From positions 186,001 through 250,000 of the forward strand of contig JAALGZ010000006.1 in NCBI GenBank assembly GCA_015227615.1: a stretch of 64,000 nucleotides of DNA. Direction: 5' to 3'. This DNA comes from Labyrinthula sp. Ha. Taxonomy: Eukaryota; Sar; Bigyra; Labyrinthulida; Labyrinthulaceae. The notes under the pieces are model-generated. The model saw only the letters and a program-made list of their open reading frames with translations, did not search any database and had not been told where the DNA came from. Positions within the stretch are counted from its first letter, which is position 1, and the number at the start of each line of letters is the position of its first letter. A program made the position numbers and the translations under genes. Positions 44,201 to 54,120 of the stretch are shown piece by piece.

Positions 44201-45322
44201 TCACTTTCTCTTCATTCCCTCCCCAATGGGCTTACTTCATTCTCAGGTGCTGTTTCCATTGTGACTTAACCTAAGCACAAAACTATGAGAATATTAACAT
44301 TAATAATAAATTTTCAAGATGAAACATTCTGCTAAGAAATAAAAATAGGCAATGATAAATAGTTTGAGTGCAATTTCTTTAGTTCTCTCTCAGGTTGATG
44401 CTTAATTTCAAAAAAGAAAAGATTCATTTGTATGCAGCATTTGAGATAAAGCATAACCGTAGTACCCATCTAAATTTGGCGAAACAATTACTTATTAATA
44501 TAGTAACATGTTCTAATGCTTTGGCTATGTCTGCTTTCTTCAGATTCTATCAGTTCTGCCATGTATATGTTGCCTTCGGGGAGTTCTGATACGGTTTTCT
44601 CCTCTTCACCTTGCGAACTTACTTGGGCTGCGAACAAAAGATAATATTATAAGCCATTAGCTGCAGATGCCTGCAAAGGATTCCTTTCACAAGTTCGCAG
44701 ATGTGTATTAGAATATAATATTTTGCGTAACAAAAAAGAAATATCCAAATATAGCGAAAGAACACTAGCACCCACTTGTTAATTCAATGATCAAGAGTCA
44801 TTTTACTTATTTATTCTTGGGGGACTATAAATGATTTTGGAGAAAATGTAGTCAAAATTTTTTTGCTAACTACAGGTAATAAAATTTGTACGTGTAGGAA
44901 CCAAATATGTCAAGCAAGCAACTTCAAATGATAAATTTGTAACATGGTGAGCAGTGAAATGTGGACCAAACACAAGAACAAAAGAAACATAAAGGCACTT
45001 TCATTACAAAGCACAATCCCATATTTGCAGTAAGGCTGTGTAAATCTCATTTTACTTAGTCTATAATTTCAAACAAGTTAACTGAGTTTTAAATCATAAA
45101 ACATTCACCAACAAAAGCTGCCTCTTATATTCTACTTAAACAAACAGCTTCAGAAGTTTAGTCATAAACTTAGGAATAGGAACTATGTAAATATGTATAT
45201 ATATACTTTAATAGGTTATACAAAGTATTTACTATATAAGCACTTAGATAACCAATATAATTGGACGGTGTAAAACAAGTCATCTATCCAATCAGATTTG
45301 TTTTCACAGGAAGTCACCAAGT

Positions 45323-45357
45323 ATTCTCGAATCTCTCGAAACAAGCATCTCGAGAAT
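45323..45357. promoter_or_regulatory. Palindromic GAA/TTC array resembling a heat-shock element, upstream of bZIP-like gene 3
   Basis: ATTCTCGA (45323-45330) and TCGAGAAT (45350-45357) form an 8-bp inverted repeat. Within and after it run several TTC/GAA units (TTCTCGAA, CTCGAA, GAGAATCCCGAA), as in HSF-binding arrays. It lies about 130 bp before a TATA-like TATAAAA at 45486-45492. The assignment is suggestive only. Confidence 0.3.
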
Positions 45358-45485
45358 CCCGAATCTCGGCAATTAATTTGCGGGGGTCATCAATAATTTT
45401 CACGTAATACTTAAAGAACTCCTGGTGGACATCAACAAGGAGTACGAAGTTGGCGTTTACTTTAATAAACAATGTAATCTTCTAG

Positions 45486-45492
45486 TATAAAA
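45486..45492 (+). promoter_or_regulatory. TATA-like box of bZIP-like gene 3
   Basis: TATAAAA in a relatively mixed-composition stretch (AGTATAAAACCC), 155 bp before the start codon. Plausible core promoter position if the leader is about 120 nt. Confidence 0.35.
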
Positions 45493-45646
45493 CCCATTCT
45501 ACCTAGCGAGTAAGTTGGTTTTGGACAGTGTTATGCGGACAGTTCCTTTTTTTTTACGTGGTGTTGTGTAGCAAAATTCTGTACACGCAAAGGTTCAAAA
45601 TAAACTAAAAACAAGTGGGAAGGACAACTTATGTTCAAGGATAAAA

Positions 45647-46717
45647 ATGAAACTCAAACAAAAAAGAAATGGATATTTTAAAAGAGTAGCCGAATGGACA
45701 GCAAGAGATAGACAGGAGTATATGAAAAAAGCGAACAAGAGATACAGGTTCTTGAGAAAAGAACGCATTGCCGAGTTGTGTTGTGTATATGAAAAAACTG
45801 AGAACCAAGTAGCGATGTGTAAAGAAATGCTTTTGGAACTAAATTCACTTGTATATTCATTAAGGGCAGCAAAAAATAGCAACCAAGATTTGTTTGATAC
45901 TTCTGTGCTTCACAAAGAAAATAATCGATCACGAGAGAAGCTTGTTTTGCTTAGGAGAAAAAAGTACATTTACCGGAAATTTGCAGTTATAAAAGATTAT
46001 TTTCCTCTTTTCAAACTCAATTCGGTTGAATGTTTTTTGATGCCGGGGTTGAAGAAGGCAAGAGATTTTTCCAATCAAGTGTTTGTATCAAAACACGGTA
46101 GAGTTTCTCTATGTGGGGAAAAGATTAAACTTATTAAAAATAGAGCGAACATTAAAAGAAGATTAAATCAGGAATTAGCTCGAGAGAATGTAAATTTAGG
46201 TTCAACTTCTATTAAGTCAGTTTTCGCAGATAGAGAGTTTAAGCAGTTGTTCGGTTGTAAAGTTTATTTTGAGAACCCCGAGTGTAAGAAAACTTCACAA
46301 GCTATTTTCAATCTACTCAAACAAAATAAACCACAAGAAAATAATACCAAATTCAATGCTCTCCATATACTAGATCTAGACACAAAACACGAAGTTCAGA
46401 ATATTCTGCCTCAGCTTGCTAACTCAGAGTGTGAACACCAAGCTGTGAATATATGTTTTGTAAGAACTATTGTGAATAAAGTACCAAAACTTGTGTTAAC
46501 AGCTCTTGAACAAAAGGCCGATTGTTGTTTAGTTATACAATGCACGATGGTATATGATAAGTATAAAGGGAGTTTTGTAGTATCTTCCTCATTACTAACA
46601 AATGTCTTGGTAAGGAAAATGAAGTGCAATCGAAACAATATACTTGTAAGAATATTCAGTACAGATGTTTCCAAGAATTCTTTTACACAGTTACTAGAGT
46701 TTATCAAGAGAATGTAA
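45647..46717 (+). CDS. bZIP-like transcription factor, copy 3 (divergent)
   Basis: 356 residues. It begins close to the basic segment (20-40, ARDRQEYMKKANKRYRFLRK), followed by a helix (41-72) with Leu/Met/Val spacing and an unusual Cys-Cys pair. The Asn of classical bZIP basic regions is Lys. The second helix (NRSREKLVLLRRKKYIYRKF) matches copies 1 and 2. The C-terminal domain is more diverged: FYCPPE is absent, while LTALEQKADCCLVIQC matches the MVTSMHRNNDVALILKC segment. The shorter N-terminus lacks the LL(D/E)ADFK region. It could be a regulator of different specificity, or under relaxed constraint. It converges on a family D gene 218 bp away. Confidence 0.82.
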   Translation: MKLKQKRNGYFKRVAEWTARDRQEYMKKANKRYRFLRKERIAELCCVYEKTENQVAMCKEMLLELNSLVYSLRAAKNSNQDLFDTSVLHKENNRSREKLVLLRRKKYIYRKFAVIKDYFPLFKLNSVECFLMPGLKKARDFSNQVFVSKHGRVSLCGEKIKLIKNRANIKRRLNQELARENVNLGSTSIKSVFADREFKQLFGCKVYFENPECKKTSQAIFNLLKQNKPQENNTKFNALHILDLDTKHEVQNILPQLANSECEHQAVNICFVRTIVNKVPKLVLTALEQKADCCLVIQCTMVYDKYKGSFVVSSSLLTNVLVRKMKCNRNNILVRIFSTDVSKNSFTQLLEFIKRM

Positions 46718-46935
46718 TAATATATCTGTTTTCACTAGTTATTCATTGTAAATACAAAATACAAAAGAAAACCATATTGGGAGTTTAAATACAAAGAAGT
46801 TTAGTTTTGTAAATTGTATCTCAAAAAAAACTAGTAAACTGTTATTTCTCTATAAATTGAAACTTCTTAGTTTAAATATGTCGCGTTTCAGTTTTTTCAA
46901 GTTACTGAATTACTGCTATTTTGACTACATCCAAA

Positions 46936-47871
46936 TTACTTTAAGTTTTGACCCAGTTTTTTGGTTCCATTCAAAAAAGTTAATAGTTTCCAAGACTGCT
47001 CTTCTCCTTTCTCTTTGCGGTAATTTCTAAAAAGAACTTTTTTCACACAGCTGCTTGAACCTAATTCATAAACGCAAGAAATAAGTGCTGGATCAGAACA
47101 ATATAAACTCCATACTTCAAGAAACAACTTTACAGATTTGTTTCCACGTAGACTATCACGTAAGCCTAAAAGAAAGCAACATTGTTCTCGACTATTTGTT
47201 TTCTTTTCTTTTCTTGCGGCAAACAGCTCCAAGTGTCTCAAATTAGAAAACGAGTTTTGAAATAAAAAACTCTTACTTCGAAGAAACTTTCTAGTAGAAA
47301 ACATATCTTCTTGACTTGAGCGTAAAAAAGAGATACGTCTAAAATTTTCTTCTACACGATAAAAGTGAGAATTCAACTCTCTTGAACATGGAATTAGATT
47401 TTCTAGAAGCAAAGGTTCAAACCTTCCTTCAATTATTACTCTTGTTTCTTTGCCAAGTGCAAACAAACTTGAAAGTGTTGACGAGAAGAAAACACTTCGA
47501 AGAGAGTTTTGGTTCAAAATAACTGAGCATACTGCAACATTTTTCATCAACTCTGCAAAAAAACTTTTTTTTACATCAACACTTTTATTAAAACCTGTAC
47601 GAAACTCAAAAAAACACTCTTCAGTTGGTACGTCTTCATTTCCTATGAAGTCACAAAACAACTTCCCCGCGTGTTCTGCAATTACATTTTCTCCTGGAAA
47701 TACGCGACTATATTCCAAGACTTTCCTTTCCAGCATCTTCCTTGGTTTAAAATCTGAATCTATTCTACTAGACTTAATCTGCAAACAGTGTAAGGAAACG
47801 TCATCCTCCTCAAGATCATCTTCCACCTCAACCTTGATAAATAATTTTATTTCAGGTTTTCCTTTTTTCAT
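46936..47871 (-). CDS. Family D protein, copy 1, function unknown
   Basis: 311 residues, intronless. No signal peptide or membrane segment. The N-terminus is acidic (EVEDDLEEDDVSL), then RIDSDFKPRKMLERKVLEY. The C-terminal half is Arg/Lys/Cys-rich, with RRISFLRSSQEDMF, CCFLLGLRDSLRG and ELGSSSCVKKVLF. I recognise no domain. The short DFKP...ER...EY run faintly resembles the N-terminus of bZIP-like copies 1 and 2 (DADFKPVVTWNNLERREY), which may be chance. The paralogue at the window's right end shares a nearly identical 330 bp tract. It converges on bZIP-like gene 3. Likely a soluble, possibly nuclear protein; no function is proposed. Confidence 0.75.
   Translation of the reverse strand: MKKGKPEIKLFIKVEVEDDLEEDDVSLHCLQIKSSRIDSDFKPRKMLERKVLEYSRVFPGENVIAEHAGKLFCDFIGNEDVPTEECFFEFRTGFNKSVDVKKSFFAELMKNVAVCSVILNQNSLRSVFFSSTLSSLFALGKETRVIIEGRFEPLLLENLIPCSRELNSHFYRVEENFRRISFLRSSQEDMFSTRKFLRSKSFLFQNSFSNLRHLELFAARKEKKTNSREQCCFLLGLRDSLRGNKSVKLFLEVWSLYCSDPALISCVYELGSSSCVKKVLFRNYRKEKGEEQSWKLLTFLNGTKKLGQNLK
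47024..47353 (-). repeat. Near-identical tract shared by the two family D genes, copy 1
   Basis: About 330 bp of coding sequence almost identical to 63379-63708, whereas the coding sequence on either side is much more diverged. It starts within the FRNY codons near the 3' end and stops just past the VEENFRRIS codons. The sharp borders point to gene conversion rather than uniform constraint, because silent sites also match. Confidence 0.75.
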
Positions 47872-50800
47872 TATTATGAACTATTTAATTCACAATGACT
47901 AGTTCAACCAGATATTGTTCTTTTATTCGTGTTATATATTGATAAATTGTAGTAATTTTTTCATATGTGTATTACTAAATATCCGGTCTACCAACAGTTC
48001 AATGCCGTATTACCAGAAAAAAATTTAGTACGAAAATACTACCGTTAGAATAGTAATGCAACCTTAATAGAGTTCCATGTTAAAAGAAAAATGTATATTT
48101 CATACTTGAGAACTAACTTAATTAAAAAAGATAAATGTTCTTTGTTTTCTTATATATCTAGAACTAGATATTAAATTTATTTAAAAGTAAAAAGAAGGTT
48201 TAATAGGAAGAACAAAAGAATGGAGGACAGATATAGTCAACTTAATAGAAAAAGGCTCTTTTATGAACATCAAAGAAAATAATAATCTACATGATCCAAA
48301 TTTTCTATGACTACGACGTCAGTTATTAGTTATAGCTTGATGACGATGTTTTGTTTCTATGATTTCCAAGAAAGGAAGCACAACGCTATGCACTCACGAT
48401 TTCTCTAGTCAGACCTAATAGAAAGGAAATACCCAAAAAAAAACTTAAAGAAGTTTGGTCAAGACTTTCTTCATTGCGTCATGCGATGAAACTCTTTTCA
48501 CAGATAAATGCAACAATTACCTAATGTTTTCTTTTTATAACCAGGTTCTCAAAAAAACCAAAAGTTTGTCTTGAAATTCCATGTTAGAGAATATCAAGTT
48601 TTTCTAGTATTCTATTAACGTTAAGAAATTCGAACGGATTTCACTCTTGGGGAGAGAAATCATGATATGGTAAATAATCCGGATTCATATTAGCTTACCG
48701 GAACCCACGCGACCGTTAATATTCATTGAGTGGGAATCATTTGATATATTTGTAAAAGACAGATATTCAAAATAACCTAGTTCCTGCATTGCTGGTCATC
48801 TAACTTTCAAAGAGAAAGAAGATTAAAACGAGGGCATAACAACTAAGCTTCGAATATTTAATTATTGACGCTCTCTCAAAACCCAAGGAAACGCCTTTCG
48901 AAACACTTTATTTAGGAAACAACTGTTCAAAGATGATTCTGCAAGAGAATATGCTAACCATAAATTATCTCTAGAATGTTTGCTATTTTTCCTGTTGGTT
49001 TGAAAAACCAAACTTGCCTTAATAAGAAAATTTGTCGCTGGATTTACTTGTTAAGACCATAGTTCCTTTGTGAATCACCAATGGGTAATGCTGGAAAGTA
49101 TAATCCTAGAATTGTAAGTTGACATATGAATAGGAGGTCTATGTATTTCAATTTCTTGGTTCCTCAACTGGTAGAGCAAAACCTTAATGCAAATTTTCTT
49201 GTAGTTCACTTACTAAAAGAAAACTCTAAAAAACCTTCATGAAAATATTGAAGGAATTTCCATAAATGAAACTAAGAGATAGTATATGCTGGCTATGCAT
49301 AAAGCCAGTTTTCCTACTAATTCCTAAGTTTGCTTTTTCTAAAGATTAAATTCCATCAAGTACCAGTAATATAACGCAAATTATGGCTTCGCCATGATGC
49401 AAAAAGTTTTAGTGAAGTAAACTAACACCAAATTACTTTGCAGTAATGTTCAAATCTACCACTTACCAACCTTCAAATTCTTTACGAGGACAGTCGTTAA
49501 GTATTTTGCACCAGGGATTGGACCATTCCCAAGAACCACGCTTCCTAGGTAAGCTATAACTGACTTTATTAAGTGCTTCCGATTATGAATAAGCTATCAA
49601 GTGGTGAAACCTGAAAGGTTCGTGTTTACATCGAGCTCAAATCTCTGAGCAAGGAAACTTCTTTCGTATAGAAATACTGAGTGTAACTGAGGCATAACCT
49701 CCTTTTAAAATATGCCAAAACGGTTTTTGTTACCATACATTAAGGAAAAGAAAATAGTTAATATTGTATAATTTTCGCAAAGTATCTGCTCTGTGAGTCT
49801 TATAAGGATTTTTTTGTAACTTACTAAATTTTGTTGAGGATACGTAGTGCTGCAACTATTGCCGACATCTGAAAATGTTTTTAGAAAGCTAACCCTCTGG
49901 CGAAAGAGTGTCCAGGGCATATATAATCTGGTTTAGAATAATACTGCACTTAGAGTAGAGTTCTCTACCATGAAAGGGTTAATCATCTATGCTTTATCGT
50001 ATTGCCTATCGCAGTACTGACACATCAGAGATCATTTGACAAAGTGACATACAGAGTATCGCAATTGAAGCTTTTTGAAATTCAAAGCTACAAAGATCTT
50101 CCTCTTGGGTAAGTTTCACAATGATGTGGTAATCCATTCTTGAAATAACGAAAAGTAAAAGTTGCTTAAAAACTAGGAAAATTTATTGGACTCATTTTGT
50201 AGGAGTTTTCTCATTAGAAGAAAGATGTAGTTGAAACACTCAAAACACTGAAGACCTTTCTGTCATGAAAAATAGTATTCTATAAGAGAGACACACACAG
50301 GTTTGTTTTACAAAATGATATTTATAGCAAGCACTATATTTGCTACACTGAACTCTATGGTGTATAAAACCAGATAGAGAGCAGGAAATATTTGCCAGAA
50401 CCCTCAAATGAACAGATCATACTGGAGAGAAAAAACAAGCACTATCTATTATGAGATTACCTGAAAGAAATATATGTTTCCCGTCATTGTTTACTTAGAA
50501 GCTCAAGGTTGGACTTACAATTTGAAGCGAAATATTATTCTTGCTGATTAAGCTTGGAAAGTATCAAAATCATAGCAGCTATAACTAAATGAATCTGCTT
50601 GCTTGAAGTAGTATAAGAAATATCGATTGACTAGTTAGAGTGATTATTCACTACCTGTGCCATCAACAGGAGTCGGATTCAATGCGAATTTAGTATCCAC
50701 AATTTAAGAATTGTCTTGATTCTGATTACCAATAAGAATGTCGATATTTCTTTTCTTTTCAATTGATTCTGAATTTATTCTATTTATTAGTTGAATATAG

Positions 50801-51454
50801 TTACAGTCCAGAATCACGTTGCCTTGGTTCAACCAGCAGAAAATCCTTGTTTCATTCTTATAACCATATGAACACCTTCAAAAAGTGGCATTACGGTTTT
50901 CGTACTCCGAAATATTGTACTTGACTTTTTTAGTAAATACTCACATTTCCAAAAATCGAAAATGAAACCTCACTAAAAGTCGAAATTAACCACAAATCGT
51001 TCCAAGATTAATGAAAGTCATCTTATGTAGGTTGAGAGAGAGTTATATAAGAATACGGAGGGAATATGAAATGAGCTATGAAAATGTTGGTAAAATACAT
51101 ATTTTGAGGCATGGTTTAAGGAAAATGTGCAGATAAGAAACATTTCCATCATTTTGCTTATGTCTTGATTCAAAGCAGAAATAAAGGAAACTGAATAGAT
51201 AACTCTGAGCTTTATTAAGGTGTGAAAAGGTCGATAAAAGATATATACATATAATCATATAAAGAAGCTTTGAAAAAACTACTTTCAAAAAGTTGACATT
51301 GGGATTCAAGAAGTCAAAACATTTGCCCCATTTTATGAGTTTCATAAAATAGGTTTGAACCTGAAACTGTTAAACAAGGAAAAACTAGTAAGAAACAATG
51401 GAAGCGCAAGTTCAAAATTTAAAATTTCTTTAGCTTTTAAAATTTACTTCACAA
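47872..51454. other. AT-rich intergenic region
   Basis: About 3.6 kb without a supported gene. A GACGTC occurs at 48315-48320, away from any gene start. Short frames carry no motif. A tRNA-like D-arm at about 49,155 was examined and rejected. Confidence 0.5.
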
Positions 51455-51475
51455 GAAAGAAAGAAAGAAAGAAAG
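51455..51475. repeat. (GAAA)n microsatellite followed by a G run
   Basis: Five GAAA units then GGGGGG, lying at the left border of the less AT-rich segment that contains the transposon relic. Confidence 0.8.
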
Positions 51476-51499
51476 GGGGGTAATGCTACTTTTTTCTCT

Positions 51500-52437
51500 A
51501 GCAGTTTTTTTAATAGAAAGGGTGACATGGGGCTATGTTGGTGGAATACCACTGAGTTCAGTGAGCATATATGAACAGCTCAAAGCAGATCAAACTATAA
51601 GTTCAGGCAAGATTTTCCACCAGGATAAGTTATGTTTTGGATTGGGATAGGGTTTGGGTTTTGTCTTGAAAAGGTATTGGATGTTTAAGATATATAAGGG
51701 TTTCCTTATTTGTAAGTGGGTGTAGGGACCACGTGCTATATTTTTTTTTAGGTTTGCATGCTACAAAGCCCTTAAATTTTTCTTGAAATATATTTCGGGA
51801 ATGCCTTTGCTTTCACATACCAGATGGGATTTCAGTTTCATATATCGGATGAGGAATTGAGAGTTGAATTCTTTTGCAATCGCGCTGGTTTTATGAATGA
51901 AAGATAGCTTCGTTTCAATAAAGGTTTAGGGTGAAGATTAGCTTTTGAAATGTTCTTGATGTCATGATACTGTGCAAGGCTAGAGCTTTTGATGAAAAAT
52001 GAAGCCTAAACCATGGTTTTAAATTAATACACATGGAAAATTCAAATGGTGGAAGTGATTTTCGGTATAGAGGTTAGGCATCAGAGTATAGTTAATGAAC
52101 TTCAATGGTATGAGCACGTGCAAAAGGTAAACACACATGTATTTACGTTGAACTTAAGCTCAATCTACTTCGTGACCTTCCTTCATTTGCTTTGCATCTC
52201 GGTTTTCTTTGCCGAAGTGAATTCAAATTTGGGGATGATTCCTGTGAAATAAATGAGTTAGAATCTGAAAACACTTGGCCTGGATTGTTATTCAGTGAAT
52301 CTCGCATCTTCACAACTGTTGCGAATGTTTCCTTCCACCCTTCTTCTCTCTACCTTGATTCTATGAATAGTTCTATGTACACAGAAAACAATGAGAATAT
52401 TTGGCTGATGACTTGGGCGGAGCTCTCAACATGGTGA
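51500..52437 (+). pseudogene. Decayed or spliced gene of unknown family beside the transposon relic
   Basis: Protein-like segments occur in changing frames: VTWGYVGGIPLSSVSIYEQL near 51,522-51,640, NAFAFTYQMGFQFHISDEEL near 51,800-51,870, and a better frame from 52046. There a 32 nt GT-AG intron (52127-52158) joins YEHVQK to LNLLRDLPSFALHLGFL exactly in frame, giving 119 residues that end in WAELSTW at 52437. The first two pieces are broken or separated by introns I cannot place. It converges on the Mutator-like relic, so it may be a second gene of that element or an unrelated old gene. No family recognised. Confidence 0.35.
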
Positions 52438-52539
52438 AAGATTGAACATAAATCCTAAACTTCACCCCCTCAGAGTTTGTGTTTTCCATTCTCACAAATC
52501 CTTTTAAAGGGGAAGATATAGCTGATGATCCCAGCTAGA

Positions 52540-54120
52540 AAGAAGATTTGTCTAAGCATGGTATTGTCGATTTTGCTTGAGGCAAACTCGGGAATAGTAC
52601 CTACAAGGCAATTGCAACCTGTTCCAGAAGAAAGATGAACACTTTAGATATAGATTCCCATTCACAATAGAAACTTCAGGGTTGAGATCAACCTCATTCA
52701 CGTTCACAGTTTTCGCAATTATGTACTTAGAGTTTCCCTGATCCAAGGTTATGTAGCACCCAAATATTTTTTCAAATTCTAGTCCATTAAAGTTTTAACT
52801 TCTGTAGACGACCCTAATCTCTTCCTGATTAGATACTTTATTCTTGGCAAGGTGTCATGCTGATATCCTTAGACCGCTTGATACTAATATTTGAGAAGCT
52901 GATCCAGAGTTTTTGTCCTCAACGTTTACCTTAATGACCCATTTTCTTTAAATATTGAAAAGAATAACCCAATTCTTTGATTCCATCTATGAGAAAATGT
53001 CAAAATTCTGCCAGTGTGGGGTCCAGTGTAACATTCGTTTATTTTTTATTATTTTTCTTGGTATTGCCTCTGATGTTCGTAATGGTAATTTAGTGGAAGG
53101 TTTTGAAGATGGGTTTCAAGAGCTCCTTCTGAATGAAACCTATGAAAAAAAATGATTTTTCAAATGGATCTTGAACTGAAGAAGGGTTTTGCCTGAAAGG
53201 CCGTTTGAACATGAACTCAGCGCAGTTGCGAATTACTTTGTATATTGGAAGTAGCTAGCTTTTAACTCTGCTGGAGCTTTAACCAGGGCTGTGCTTACAT
53301 CGCTCAGAACTATAGAAGAATGAGTTAGGTCAAGATCTTTGATACCACGAACGACTTCAAAAAACTATCTGTTTCACAAAAGTGTAGACAAAATAGAAAC
53401 TGTTTGAATTATAGTCAAAGTAATTATAAATATCGTCAGCAATTGATATTTTGAAAGTCCAAGTATTGTAGCTATCTTAATAGTTTCGATAATTTTGCTA
53501 TTGATATGTGTAGATTTTCTTGAAATGTTAGGGCTTTTACTTTAGGTTTACCTGTTGTTGTTTTGTTAGATCTTAACTGAAATACACCTCCTCTACTGAG
53601 ACAACTTACTCCACATTTCACGAACCTAGTTTTATTGGTATCTTCAGATAATTTTCCCTCATCTCTGGCTTTTCCCAACAATCTTCTAACAAGATAATTT
53701 TTCAAAATGCATTTGAAGAAATCCTTCATGAAGTGGTATAATTGCAGGACTAATTGAAGTGTCAGCCAAACCGTGCTTCTCAATGAACTTAAGTTCATTA
53801 TCAGTTAAGTCATCTTGACATTTTCTTAGAGTTGGGTTAAATTCAATGTCATGTTATTCACACATGATGCTGATTTCCTGGAAAATGTACGCAGAAAATT
53901 TAGGATGAAACGAAATGTCAACATCAAAGGTATAATTAGTACTCTCATTACACTGAATCTTACATTTTTTAATATTGTAGTTATTGAATAAAACTTTGAT
54001 TCATTTTCATACGCTTTCAAGTATTGGGATGCTCCTTTCCGGAATTTAAATTGACCTCCGAAGAAAGATGAGAAGACTTCAAACTTTTCTCTAGAAGCAA
54101 TTCTTCTAGTTTGTTTCAAT
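52540..54120 (-). mobile_element. Decayed Mutator-like (MULE) DNA transposon, transposase remains
   Basis: The minus strand carries successive transposase-like segments in different frames. An N-terminal part runs from KQTRRIASREKFEVFSSFF (54119 downward) through CN-rich zinc-finger-like sequence to DLTDNELKFIEKHGLADTSI (about 53,700). The central part has HSSIVLSDVSTALVKA (about 53,300), resembling the DDE-core block with the second catalytic Asp. The C-terminus has LKCSSFFWNRLQLPCRYY (about 52,600-52,660), matching the SWIM finger spacing Cys-x11-Cys-Arg of MULE and FAR1 proteins, though the second Cys and the His are changed. Several frame changes and internal stops show it is inactive. 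I did not find terminal inverted repeats or target duplications, so the true ends are unknown. The SWIM-like end is the best evidence. Confidence 0.5.

Larger units (their letters stand above)
40015..45646. other. Long AT-rich intergenic region
   Basis: About 5.6 kb without a supported gene. It contains the second copy of the dispersed repeat (40955-41215), overlapping coding-like but unassignable frames on both strands near 41,410-41,765, and a short inverted repeat TTGCGAACTT (44611-44620) against AAGTTCGCAG (44691-44700). The last 350 bp are the promoter of bZIP-like gene 3. Confidence 0.45.

Noticed and set aside
44611-44700. Short inverted repeat TTGCGAACTT / AAGTTCGCAG suggesting a miniature element
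   Set aside because: Only about 10 bp, imperfect, no target duplication and no second copy seen.
47450-47902. Plus-strand frame of 150 codons
   Set aside because: Antisense to family D copy 1, whose minus-strand frame is supported by a paralogue.
49156-49210. tRNA-like D-arm (TCCTCAACTGGTAGAGCA)
   Set aside because: No matching anticodon stem, T-arm or acceptor stem follows at the right spacing.
52955-53155. Plus-strand frame of 66 codons
   Set aside because: Lies antisense to the transposase relic and has no motif or paralogue.
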